Below are positions 45,163 to 55,439 of a DNA stretch of 64,000 nt, in pieces. The stretch lies in assembly GCA_963978895.1 (NCBI GenBank), contig OZ022240.1, positions 12,744,307-12,808,306 on the forward strand, written 5' to 3'. Position 1 is the first letter of the stretch; each line of letters starts with the position of its first letter. The position numbers were made by a program, and so were the translations under genes. The DNA comes from Erpobdella octoculata. Taxonomy: Eukaryota; Annelida; Clitellata; Hirudinida; Erpobdellidae. Under the pieces are notes generated by a model, which did not search any database, had not been told where the DNA came from, and saw nothing but the letters and a program-made list of their open reading frames with translations.

Positions 45163-46260
45163 TAAACCAAGAGAAAGCGAATTCAAACGCGATAAAACCG
45201 GCAATGCAAAATTAATACAAAGACAACGCAAATATAGCATAGAAAACGAGACTTTATTGAATTCTTATCGGCTGAGCGAGTAAATATGTTACTGCGCGTA
45301 ACGCAACATTGTCTTACGTAATGAGACAAAAGAGTACGTCTAAAATCATTAATAACTAGAGTACCATAACGGCTCATTTGTGGTATCTTCATACAGACAT
45401 TCTACAACATATTCTCTATTGAATGGTATAAAAATTGGCTTGTCTATTAAAATTTCCCATGTTGCCTCGAAAAACTGCTAGATCTACCAGTCTACAAATA
45501 TAGCATAGAAACCAAGACTTTATTGAATTCTTATTGGCTTGAGCATGGACGTCTGTATAATAGCACCTGGACGGTCACACTTGAGCCTTGCGTGCGCTGA
45601 TGTGTACGGTAGTTGTCCGACATTCTTATTGTAGCGTGTAGGTTCTTAAACCGACCAGGCATAATAAATAATTAGTTAATTCAAATTTTGATCATTAGAA
45701 ATTTGTGTTTAATCTATTATACAATCAAAAAGATAAAAATACGCATCTTTTTTTATTCGATTAGACTCACTACTAACTACCCCTGATCTATATATAGATC
45801 ATGCTGTAAATAGATCAGTGCTAACTACTAACTTTCACTAACTCGTGTGGATTATCGTTGCGTTTTGTGTTGCGTTGTAATTTTATTCATTTGTAAGCAA
45901 CCTGATATTTTTATTTATTTAAGGTTTGTGGAACTTGATTTTATTCTTATTATAATTCTATTGACAAATTAGAATAAACTTGATCAATCTCGGATCGCTG
46001 ATGCGTTTTGTTATTATGTTGTTCTCGAACTCGGTCGGATTATTTATGTTAATTATGTTATATTGCCTCTCTACGGCAATTTATAGTTGATTTGTCTATG
46101 ATTATTTAAAGATTTATTAAAAATAATAGATATATCTCACTATCATATATAATATTTTTTAGAACAAACTTAATCACTGTAATACTAAGTAATAATTACA
46201 ACAACAACAACTGATAATCATTATTGTGTTTTCATTTGACAGGATTATATACTAGATATC

Positions 46261-46680
46261 ATGGTTAAGTGTGCAGCTTTTGGATGTAGAAGTGGCTGTG
46301 ACAAAGGTTGATGTTGAGAAGTCGACAATAAAAATAGCCTTTCATGCTTTTCCATTAAAAGACATAGATCTATGCAACAAATGGATTCGAGCCAATCCTA
46401 GAAAAGATTTCATGCTTTCAAATCACTAAAAGTTATGTTCTTTGCACTTTAAGGAAAGTGATTATGTTGAGGAGCATAAAGATAGTAATGAACGGCGAAG
46501 AAAATCACTAGGCGAGAAATTGACGAGGAAACGCTTGAAGGATGGTGTCATTCCTTCAATTTTTCCGAATACTCCAAGCTACCTGTCAACTACAGCCAGC
46601 CAATTTCGATCAACATCAAAAGCAACAGCAAGTCGTCGCTTCGAGCAAGAAATAACAAAATTAAATTTATTATGTGATTA
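46261..46680 (+). pseudogene. THAP zinc-finger domain, broken
   Basis: From ATG at 46261: MVKCAAFGCRSGCDKG, a frameshift, then STIKIAFHAFPLKDIDLCNK with WIRANPRKDFMLSN, a stop, then KLCSLHFKESDYVEE. C-x4-C, the F-P of the core and the final C-x2-H match the THAP C2CH fold that binds transposon ends in P elements. A basic linker and a Ser/Thr region follow (RKSLGEKLTRKRLKDGVIPS). At least one frameshift and one stop. Confidence 0.8.
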
Positions 46681-47118
46681 AAGTGATTGTGTTGAGGAGC
46701 ATAAAGATAGTAATGAACAGCGAAGAAAATCCATAGGCGAGAAATTGGCGAGGAAACGCTTGAAGGATGGTGTCATTCCTTCAATTTTTCCAAATACTCC
46801 AAGCTACCTGTCAACTACAGCCAGCCAATTTTGATCAACATCAAAAGCAACAGCAAGTCGTCGCTTCGAGCAATAAATAACAAAATTAAATTTATTATGT
46901 GATTAAAGTGATTATGTTGAGGAGCATAAAGATAGTAATGAACAGCGAAGAAAATCCCTAGGCGAAAAATTGGCGAGGAAACGCTTGAAGGATGGTGTCA
47001 TTCCTTCAATTTTTCCGAATACTCCAAGCTACCTGTCAACTACAGCCAGCCAATTTTGATCAACATCAAAAGCAACAGCAAGTCGTCGCTTCGAGTAAGA
47101 AATAACAAAATTAAATTG
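46455..47118 (+). repeat. Threefold tandem duplication of the THAP-domain C-terminus, 226-bp unit
   Basis: Units begin near 46455, 46681 and 46906 with AAAGTGATTATGTTGAGGAG and are about 97% identical. The first unit is open; units two and three carry stop codons, so the expansion happened in or led to a non-coding copy. It splits the THAP part from the transposase part. Confidence 0.9.
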
Positions 47119-48018
47119 TCAAGAAAAGTCATTCAAGGCCAATGACGACATATCGAATATCAGCCTTTTAGACCTCCAGTATCGTCTCATGACTGAAGCA
47201 GCAACACCGTCTGGTTTCTCAATGGCTCATATAGATGAAGTTCTGCAAATATATTTATTGGGCATTACTGATGATGTGCTGGTAGTAAAAGCATCTATTG
47301 CAGTTCACAACGATCATAAAGTTGTGTCTACTGTTGACGGAAAAAAGTTCCAGCTTCAGAATACAAAGACCTACTAAAAGGGCCACTGAAGCGCATGTCT
47401 CAGTTGTTGAATTTGATGGCACAACTCAAGGCATGGAGTGAAAAGCCATGCTCACAGTCACTCGAGTTACAACTACAGATGGCTGTCCAAGGGCTCCAAA
47501 AATATTTCAGCAATTTAAGCGATGACCATGAAAAATTCCAAAAAATACAATTCATCATAGAACAGTTAGAATTGCTAACTAAACCTGAACATGGCCGTCA
47601 ATATTCACCACAGCTTACCATATTCTCGTATATGATTTATGCATCTAGATCTGTAGCTTATGCAACTCTATTATTATCCAGACCAACAGACTTCACCTTT
47701 AGACTGATGATCGACTGCTGGAGAGTGTTTGAGGAAATAAAATCAACTTCTTCATTAATGGAGCAGTTTCTCAATAGCACATGCCAGAAAAAGTTGTTTG
47801 GAAAAGTTATGGACAGGGTCGGCTGCATTCAAGCATTTGGTCACCTGCCTATTGATGTGAATGTGTGTGTGAATGGGCATGAACTCAATTCTCTAATCAC
47901 TAATCAATTTTTCAATTGTGTTGCCAAAAACTTTGTCAAAGATTTAAACACCAACTCACAGTCTAGACAATCTAAGAAACGAAAAATAGCCAAAGTATCT
48001 GCTAGAACTGATTATTAA
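47119..48018 (+). pseudogene. P-element-type transposase fragment
   Basis: 47189-47377 and 47395-48018 are open blocks. The second encodes 207 residues including KPEHGRQYSPQLTIFSYMIY and SRSVAYATLLLSRPTDFTFR, like the R-x-Y-S-P-E...F-x-Y...S-x-x-A-Y segment of P/THAP9-type transposases. It ends in a basic SRQSKKRKIAK tail. The catalytic D-D-E region is not evident. Internally deleted. Confidence 0.6.
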
Positions 48019-48489
48019 TATACTTGACATTTTTATTGCTTTAGTGTCAATTTTTATTACATATTAATGTTTCATTATAATCAATAAAATATTTGATTTA
48101 ATTACCACTGTTATGTGTTTTAATTGTGTTGACTATTTTCGACGGAAATAAAGTTATTTAACCGTGCATAATCAACGATAAGCGCTGCTGTGTACAGCGC
48201 ACGGTCGGACAACTACCGTACGCACGCAAACGAGGCTGACCATCCAGGTGCTATTATACAGACGTCCATGGCTTGAGCGAGTAATATGTTATTGCGCATA
48301 GCGTGACATCGTCTTACGTAATGAGACAAAAGAGTACGTACAAAATCATTAATAACTAGAGTACCATAGGTGCTCATTAGTGGTATCTTCATACAGATAT
48401 TGTACAACATAATCTCTATTGAATGGTATAAAAATTGGCTTGTCTATTAAAATTTCCCATATTGCCTCGAAAAACTGCTAGATCTACCA

Positions 48490-48615
48490 GTCTATAGTTA
48501 GCACTGATCTATTTACAGCATGATCTATATATAGATCAGGGGTAGTTAGTAGTGAGTCTAATCGAATAAAAAAAGATGCGTATTTTTATCTTTTTGATTG
48601 TATAATAGATTTAAG
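48490..48615 (-). repeat. Inverted copy of 45705-45835
   Basis: About 125 bp, nearly perfect (GATCTATATATAGATCAGGG palindrome included), outside the P-like element, whose counterpart lies inside it near the left end. Suggests a separate MITE-like unit or a rearranged element end. Confidence 0.75.
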
Positions 48616-48689
48616 TTTATTAATTATTTTTTATTTAATTACGTATTTATGAATTTATGTATTGATGTATTTATGTATTTATTTTTTTA

Positions 48690-49290
48690 GCAATGTTAAT
48701 TTCCTCTTTGATACCCCTAACTCAAAGGGCAACTAGATGAGTATGGATCGGAGGACTGTAAACTGTTTCAGCAAGAAGAAAAGAAAATGACAGATGAGAT
48801 GAGATAGCTATAAAAGGAAAATACAATTGGTTACTAATTTGAGATCGATTGAATCTTCAATTTCAAATAAGCAAACGACGTAAATAAAGCTTGATGGTTG
48901 TATTCTAAAGATTAAAAAGTTAAGGGTATCCAAAAGAAAATTAACCAACCCTCATTAACTAGTTAATAAATGGAACAATGATAAAAAAGGCCAAAATATG
49001 AAATCTGTATATACTCCGGTCGAAAAGAAAAAGAATTGGGATTTATTTGATGTTTCAATTTTAATTAAGTGAACGACAGAAATAAGCCTTGATCGTTGTA
49101 GCCCAGCGATTAAGAAGTTATCAGCTTCCAAGAGCAATATAGCCGGCTTTAATTACCTAATTAACGTAGCGATGACTTGGGTAAAGACTCAATAGGCAGC
49201 ATGCAGCCACTTGCGCTTTTCAACCTGAATTGAAAATACCTCTCTAGCAATTAAAAAGTTAGGGTATCCAAATGCAAATTAACTGGCATT
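48690..49290 (+). repeat. Second copy of the foldback-centre repeat (28.86-29.49 kb)
   Basis: Begins ATGTTAATTTCCTCTTTGAT and follows the first copy with indels through GCCCAGCGATTAAGAAGTTA to about 49290. The acDNA-like terminal arrays of the foldback element are absent. No ORF. Confidence 0.75.
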
Positions 49291-49798
49291 AATGCCTATT
49301 TATAACCTTTTTCACTGAAAATCCAATTTAGAACGGTGTGGATGCTGCCGAACTAATCCTGATTTATTTCAATGATGACTTCGACCATTGCAGCGTTTGC
49401 AAACTTCTGTTTAAGCTCGAAGCATTTTATTTTAAAATTAAACTCAAATCCAATGGTGAAATTTATTTCAAAAGTCATTGTAAAAATTAAAGACATTACA
49501 TTTAAAAATGGGTGTTCTTGAAAGTACACCTGAAGAAATCAAAAAGATCTAAAGTAGTTTCAATAAATGGGTTGAGAGAGTAAGACTCCTGCAACTTACC
49601 CAAACTCGCAATTAAAAATACAACATTTAAAACATCATGAAAAACATGACCCGGCCAACCATGGAACACTGTCCAGTTACAACAACAATTCTATTGAGTG
49701 ATTGTCGTTTTCCAGAGACTTTAAGAAATTGATTAGGAATATTACATATATGGTTTTGTCCCAAATTAAAGTAAACGTTACAAAAATTTTTTAATTAA
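49291..49798. other. Stretch without a gene
   Basis: Short chance frames only. Confidence 0.45.
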
Positions 49799-49799
49799 A

Positions 49800-50032
49800 T
49801 TATATACATGGTTATCAACATCATCCACGGTGTTAAAGAAATAGCTTCAGAGATCCAGGATGTCTCTTGATTTTATTACTGATAAAACCTTAATTTCTAA
49901 TTGATCTGTTATGGTTATATACATGGTTATCAACATCATCCACGGTGTTAAAGAAATAGCTTTAGAGATCCAGGATGTCTCTTGATTTTATTACTGATAA
50001 AACCTTAATTTCTAATTGATCTGTTATGGTAG
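49800..50032. repeat. Tandem duplication, 115-bp unit
   Basis: Two units, 49800-49915 and 49916-50032, nearly identical, starting TATATACATGGTTATCAACA. They contain transposase-derived codons of the adjacent P-type remnant on the minus strand. Confidence 0.85.
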
Positions 50033-50515
50033 TGCCGGTCGCCCGATGCATGGAAACAGTTGCTCGTCTTTCAGAGTTCGAAGGGCACTTGCAACGGACT
50101 TGCACATTACTTGAGCTGCTAAAGACGCCTATGTTCATATCCAATATAAATAATGTAAATGATCTTTATACATTAAATTTGAATGTAAAAATAATCTAAC
50201 CTTTATTTTAAGTTTTTGGAAGTTAATATGCTGGTTTGTTAACATGTTGGCTAATCTTAACCCCACATCACTGAAGATTGTGCAGCCTTTTATGTGCTCC
50301 CAATCGATGGTCTTTTTATTGTTGATCAGCTTTCCACTTGACTCAAAAGTATTCCGTAACAATTTAAGCATATGACATGCGTCAAAAATTACGAACACTT
50401 TGTCATTACCGACCTAAAACCAAGGCTCTGGATCAGACAACTGCAGCTTGCATCCTAAGAGTTGACACATGGAAAAGTTGGTACTGAGTCCATCCATAAC
50501 TACAGACACAACCTG
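50030..50515 (-). pseudogene. P/THAP9-type transposase remnant, two exon-like blocks
   Basis: Block 1 (about 50515-50203) begins after an ACATTCAG acceptor: VVSVVMDGLSTNFSMCQLLG (catalytic-Asp region), a TAG stop, then VFVIFDACHMLKLLRNTFES and WEHIKGCTIFSDVGLRLANM, ending at a GTTAG donor. Block 2 (about 50123-50033) resumes after ATAG: LAAQVMCKSVASALRTLKDE. The order D-G-x-x-T-N, D-x-C-H-M-x-K-L-x-R-N, K-x-K-V-x-L-A-A-Q matches P-element/THAP9 transposases. One stop; the ends are missing. Not part of the element at 45.5-48.3 kb. Confidence 0.75.
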
Positions 50516-51035
50516 AATGTTAAGTTGATAAGTTCATTTTAAGCTCAAGCATTATGTTGAAGTTTAAATACATAAATCTATAGAAACAATATATATATAT
50601 AACAGGCAAATGGGTAAATTTTTGTTATTTCAGAAAACAAAACCAATGAAGTGATTTGCACGAAATTTGACGTAGTAAACATTTGCCACCTTGTAAATGT
50701 CTTGGTAAAAAAAAAATGTTTTTGAATGTTTTTAGAAAATGTTAATATTGATGTTGATAACTGTTTTTCCCTTACATGCATCTGTTGAAAATAACCATGA
50801 TGATGATTTAAAAGGCACCTCAATTACAGATAACATGTAGCTTGGTTTAAAATGCGAAGATATTCATCTTTCTACAAGTTTGCCGGTTCAGTATCAGTTT
50901 GATAAGCCAGCCAATATTTGTGAAAATGTATGTTTTTTTTCTCCCAAGCCTCTGAAATATGTAACAGTGATATAAAAGGCGCCTCATCTACAGATGACTT
51001 GTTGCAGGAATTAAAAAATGTAGAGACAGGTCGCT
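50516..51035. other. Unassigned stretch with a weak internal duplication
   Basis: On the plus strand two blocks about 200 bp apart read DDDLKGTSITDNM and NSDIKGASSTDDLLQELKNV, both after an ENV...C segment. They could be the beginning of the PLE tail that reappears beyond the L2 at 53751, which would make the L2 an insertion into it. Tentative. Confidence 0.3.
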
Positions 51036-53750
51036 TACAATACAATACAATACAAAGTAAAATTTATAACGCGCCCTTATAAAAAACAAGTCTTTCGCAA
51101 AAGCGCGCAGTTCGACAATATCTCCTAGTCAAAGAACTTACTAAAGAGATAAGTTTTTAATTTAGTTTTAAATTGAGTAGCGTCTTTAGATTGGCGAATA
51201 TGTACAGGCAAGCTGTTCCAGTAAGTTGGGCCAGAGATGGCAAAAGCTCTGTTTCCAAATTGGAGACGAGACCGGACAGAGACGAAGTCGTCCCTGCTAG
51301 TAGAACGAAGACGCCGCCTTGCAGGGAGCGACGAGCATGGCGAAACGAGAGATGACAGATAGGAGGGAGAAGATCCAGTGAATACGTTAAACATTAAGAG
51401 GCATATTTTAAAATTTATTCTAGCAGGGATAGGTAGCCAATGAAGTTGACGTAAAGTTGGGGTGATGTGGTCTCGGGGACCGAGATCTTTGACAAGCCGA
51501 GCGGCCGCATGGAGTACTGAAGTAAGGGGTTTTAAGAACGATGATGGTAGACCTGTCAGCACTGAGTTGCAGTAGTCTACTCTTGAGATGACAAAAGCCT
51601 GAACTAGGGTACGAATGCACTGCTCGTTAAGGCAGCGCTTCACTTGACGGATTCGGCGTAGATGGAAGTAGCAGGCCCTTGTAATGGCGGAGATATGGTG
51701 GGTCATTGACAAGCCAGAGTCAAGATACACTCCGAGATCACGAACAACATTCGAAGACGAGATCGTGCAGTCACCGATATTAATAGAGCCTGAACTCATG
51801 GATATGGGCTGAGGCCTTCGATCAAACCAGATGAGTTCTGTTTTAGAAGTATTGAGCTTCAGGCGCATGGCTGAGCACCATTTTTGAATTTCAACAAAAC
51901 AGTTTGCAAGCTTTGTTTTAGCTAGGTAGATGTCTTGTGTGGCAAGTTGAATATATAGCTGGGTGTCATCAGCATAGAGGTGAATAAGAACTTCGTGTCG
52001 AGAGGCGATGTTGACAATATAAGAAGTGTAGAGAATGAAAAGAAGGGGTCCAAGGATTGAACCTTGGGGAACACCGAAAGAAACATCGTACTTTTTGGAG
52101 GTTTGCTCACCAAGACGAACCTTATGAGAACGATTAGAGAGAAAAGAGATTAACCACTGAAGAGCGGCAGAAGTTATACCAAACTGTAATTCAAGGATTG
52201 AAAAAAGAATGGCATGGTCGACACAGTCGAAAGCAGCACTAAAGTCAAGCATTAAGAGAGCGGTTATGAATCCGGAATCAAGGGCAAGGACAATGTCGTT
52301 ATAAACTTTAACCACAGCTGTTTCTGTGGAGTGATAACGTCTGAATCCAGATTGAGCAGGAGGAAGTAGTTTATGTATTTCAACATAGTTAGAAAGTTGA
52401 CGGTGGACGACTCGTTCCACTAGTTTAGAAACAAACGATAAGGTAGAAATAGGGCGGTAGTTGGCAGGGTCAGAGGGATCAAGGCCAGGTTTTTTTAGTA
52501 GTGGGCGAATTATGGCACGTTTGTGAGGTTCAGGCAGATTAGTCTGGGAAAGTGAGGAGTTGATTAACATTGCAAGAATTGGAGCAAAAGTGAGGCGCAT
52601 GGATTTTAGCAGATGCACAGGGGCGGAATCGAGCTCGCACTGCTTTGTTGTGGAATCGATGAGAAGTTTAGTTACATCATCAGGAGACACTTTTTCAAAA
52701 GCATCAAAACCAGGAGGAAACGGTGCATTGATTGCGAAATCGGGCGGGTCGAAGTTTTTGGTCGAGTCACGTATGTCAACAATCTTATTTCCAAAAAAGT
52801 CAATTAGATCATCGGGTGAAATCCATGATGAGGTTTCTGAAGTTGGAGTGAGGAGCGAATGTAATGATCTCCAGAGAGTTCGACCATCACCTTGAACGTT
52901 TTCGATGCGCTGTTTAAGGTAGCTAGAGCACTTGAATTGAAAGAGTCTCCTCTGGCTTTTAATCTGAGATCGCCAACGCTGCTTCTTTATGATGTTAAGA
53001 GGATCTCTGGTAGATTGGCGTTCGAGACGACGGGTGGAACGTTTGGAGATCAGGCATTCACTATCAAACCAAGAGCAGCCAGTTATTTTACGTTTTGTTA
53101 TTTTTCTAAGAGGAGCATGTCTATTAAGTAATTCCTCCATGGTGGAATCGTATAGGGAGAAAAGTTTATCTGCTGCTTTGACTTCTTGAGAGAAAGTAAG
53201 CTGGTAGAGTTCGGAAGCAAGGAGATCAGCCTGGAAGGCTGACATGTTAAATTGAGCAAAAGATCGACTCTCAGCTGTCTCAAAGATTAATGGTGGAGGT
53301 TGATGGTTAAGTTCGAATTTGATGATTGAATGGTCGGATAAAGATGGTGGAGCTGTATGAAGATTAGAGATGAGTGTATCGGGCATGCGGACAATGACGA
53401 CGTCGAGAGTGTGGCCACGATCATGAGTACGCTCATGCACCAATTGTTCGAGACCGTGTGAAGACAGCAGTCGGTGGAAGTGCTTAGTGTTAGGTTGGTC
53501 TGGCTTGTCAAGATGGAGGTTGATGTCGCCAAGGATTAGAATTTTACAGTTGAATTTAGCTAATGTGGCGAGTAAATCAGCAAATTCAGCAAAAAATGTT
53601 TTGCAGACCGTCTCGGACCCGGGGCGGTAAATGGAAATGGGATTGCCTGGTAAAAGTCTCGTTGATAGATCAGATGTTGTGTATGATGGTGGTTGTTTAT
53701 CCGGTTGCCATGATTCCGTCCGAATGCACCGGATAAAGGGTGGTGGGAAA
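51036..53750 (-). CDS. L2-type LINE ORF2: endonuclease (partial), reverse transcriptase, C-terminal domain
   Basis: One frame stays open from about 53750 to the stop at 51125, over 870 codons. N-terminal endonuclease end: NPISIYRPGSETVCKTFFAE, KILILGDINLHLD and PSLSDHSIIKFEL (conserved S-D-H). Reverse transcriptase: LPEPHKRAIIRPLLKKPGLD, NYRPISTLSFVSKLVERVVH, LMLDFSAAFDCVDH, GVPQGSILGPLLFILY and IHLYADDTQLYIQL (catalytic Y-A-D-D). C-terminal domain: LRQLHWLPIPARINFKICLL, YWNSLPVHIRQSKD, FKTKLKTYLF. The missing endonuclease start means a 5'-truncated insertion. It ends in TTGTA repeats at 51038-51054. No stop or frameshift in the catalytic part, so a young copy. Confidence 0.9.
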
Positions 53751-53882
53751 ATTTTTCAGGTGGATGACGGGTTTTCGGGAGTGTCAGTTGAAGGTGCATG
53801 GGTTTCAGTGGAGATATCTGGTCCGTTGAACTTTGCACACTTAACTGATAACATTAATATTACAATTAGACGGAGGAAATGA
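53745..53882 (+). pseudogene. Penelope-like element, C-terminal tail
   Basis: Plus-strand frame: GFSGVSVEGAWVSVEIS, then NFAHLTDNINITIRRRK and TGA. The ending matches the tails at 17.0, 17.6, 9.3 and 55.0 kb. Its left part is cut by the L2 5' end at about 53745. CAGGT occurs at both L2 flanks (near 51027 and 53757), a possible short target duplication. Confidence 0.65.
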
Positions 53883-54239
53883 CATTGATTTCTGGACCTC
53901 TATTTACCAGCCTGGTTAAGTGTTGATGGCGTGTGTGTCTGTTTCACATTTTATGAAACTCTTAATGAATTTTAATTTAGATTATTATCTCTCGATTTAA
54001 AATAATATATTTTTCAAAGTATTTTTATTTTGCTTTTATTATTTTTATTTATGTTCTGCTTATTTTAACTTTCATCGTCCCAATTTTAATTATTATTATT
54101 TACTGTATGTATTAACTTTTAGTTACAATGAGATAATCAAAACAACCCTGTACTAACTTTTAGTTACAATGAGATAATCAAAACAACCCTGTACTAATTG
54201 GTTGCTAATAAAACGTTTGATTTTAGATTTAGTAAAAGT
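53883..54239 (+). other. Presumed PLE terminal-repeat UTR with a 41-bp direct repeat
   Basis: Lies between a PLE tail and a PLE N-terminus. 54113-54197 holds two 41-bp copies of TTAGTTACAATGAGATAATC with AAAACAACCCTGTACTAA. TTAGT/ACTAA could pair as stem I of a hammerhead, but the CTGANGA core is not present. Confidence 0.5.
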
Positions 54240-55022
54240 GTTTTCTCTCACTTAAAATATTTTAAGCGTTTAATTGACAAAACCATGTTTTCTAAATGGC
54301 GTGAATACTTCAACAGAGCATGTTTGAATAAATATATATATAAGTTTTAGAATTTTAGACGAAGCTCTCAAGTTGCAGAAAAATCAACTTGAGAAAATGA
54401 AAGATACATTGCTAGAGATTAATGGAGATTCTGGTCTGGAAATATTAAAATTGAAACTAGATAGCTTAAGACTTAAGTATTGAAATATCCAATTTTAACA
54501 GGAAAATAAATGAATTAGATTTTCCAACAATTACTGGCTCTGTGGTTAAAACAGAAAATACTGTAAATAAATGGCCTGACCAGTTTAAATCAAAAGTTGA
54601 GGTTCTGGTGGATGGTGTAAAATCAGTGAGGAAATCTGTTCTTCCATCGTTACGGAGCGGGTTTTGACATCTTCGTTGATTGAGCCCGCCGACGTTCCTT
54701 CCGTTACATCGTTGTCTGTCAATTCTTTCGTCGATTCTCTTTCGCAACATACTGTTCCTGGTCGCTCAACTCCGAGAAATTCACACTTTCTTTCTTCCGC
54801 CTATTAAAGAAGACATCGGATTCTCCTCTATCGACACCATTAATTTCCTTCGCCTCTTCCCCTTCCTCTACTCATCAACTTAACAGCCCAGTTGATTGCT
54901 CTGCGGGTGCCTCTCCAGTGGCTACTGAAGGAGACATTCCACATGTCAGTGATACGATTGTAACAGTGCCTCTTTTCCAGCATCTAATGGATTGTCTGAA
55001 TATTACAATTCGACACTGTAAA
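54240..55022 (+). pseudogene. Penelope-like element internal-deletion derivative
   Basis: N-terminal block: YFKRLIDKTMFSKWREYFNR, then A-C-L, a short AT run, and a coiled-coil stretch LKLQKNQLEKMKDTLLEING. Frameshifted continuation: NFNRKINELDFPTITGSVVK. Then, with no reverse transcriptase or GIY-YIG, a Ser/Thr-rich segment and the tail VPLFQHLMDCLNITIRHCK with TAA at 55020-55022. Start and end of the protein are thus both present within 780 bp. It has stops and frameshifts. Either a degraded deletion or a nonautonomous PLE. Confidence 0.7.
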
Positions 55023-55227
55023 TAATTGCATTTCTTTGTTTTCTCGTTATGTTCCATACTTAACTTCAGCGGTTTATTTTTAAAATTTTTAGTTTTTTAG
55101 TCTTTATTTTATTATTTTAAACTTCTTACCTTACAATGTCTGTTGCTTATAACTTATTATTTTAACCCTTCTACCTACTTAAATTATCATTATATTATAT
55201 TAATAATTGAATTTCGTTTTATTACAT
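55023..55227. other. Spacer without a gene
   Basis: Probably the 3' UTR of the preceding PLE derivative. AT-rich. Confidence 0.4.
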
Positions 55228-55230
55228 GAA

Positions 55231-55317
<87 letters not shown>
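55228..55317. repeat. (TTA)n microsatellite, likely 3' tail of the next LINE
   Basis: 90 bp of TTA. On the minus strand it is (AAT)n directly after the LINE's 3' region, consistent with a reverse-transcribed tail. Confidence 0.9.
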
Positions 55318-55439
55318 GTTATTACAAAAAGTTTGTCTTCTCAGTTTTCAAAAACTGGTTTAATATGAATTCAGACTTCAACAAGAAATCAAAGTTATTC
55401 ATCCCAACACTCTTCGGAGGATGTGAGCCGTTCCCATTA

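Larger units (their letters stand above)
45545..48269 (+). mobile_element. P/THAP-type DNA transposon with inverted termini and 9-bp direct flanks
   Basis: Termini ATGGACGTCTGTATAATAGC and its inverted copy at the right end, with similarity continuing for about 80 bp (CACCTGGAYGGTC, GTACGGTAGTTGTCCGAC). Flanks GGCTTGAGC on both sides (45536-45544, 48270-48278); one base may belong to the terminus, so the duplication is 8-9 bp, as for P elements. It encodes a THAP domain and a P-type transposase region, both broken. Confidence 0.85.
45225..48497 (+). repeat. Tandem 270-bp duplication whose second unit is split by a P/THAP transposon
   Basis: Unit 1 is 45225-45495. Unit 2 starts at 45496, is interrupted after ATTGGCTTGAGC at 45544 and resumes at 48270, ending at about 48497. 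Shared words include TTACGTAATGAGACAAAAGA, AATCATTAATAACTAGAGTA and CTGCTAGATCTACCAGTCTA. Identity is about 90%. No product recognised. Confidence 0.85.

Noticed and set aside
51173..53189. Plus-strand ORFs over the L2 region
   Set aside because: Antisense shadows of the long minus-strand reverse-transcriptase frame.
54113..54197. Possible hammerhead in the 41-bp direct repeat
   Set aside because: TTAGT/ACTAA could pair, but the CTGANGA and GAAA core is missing.
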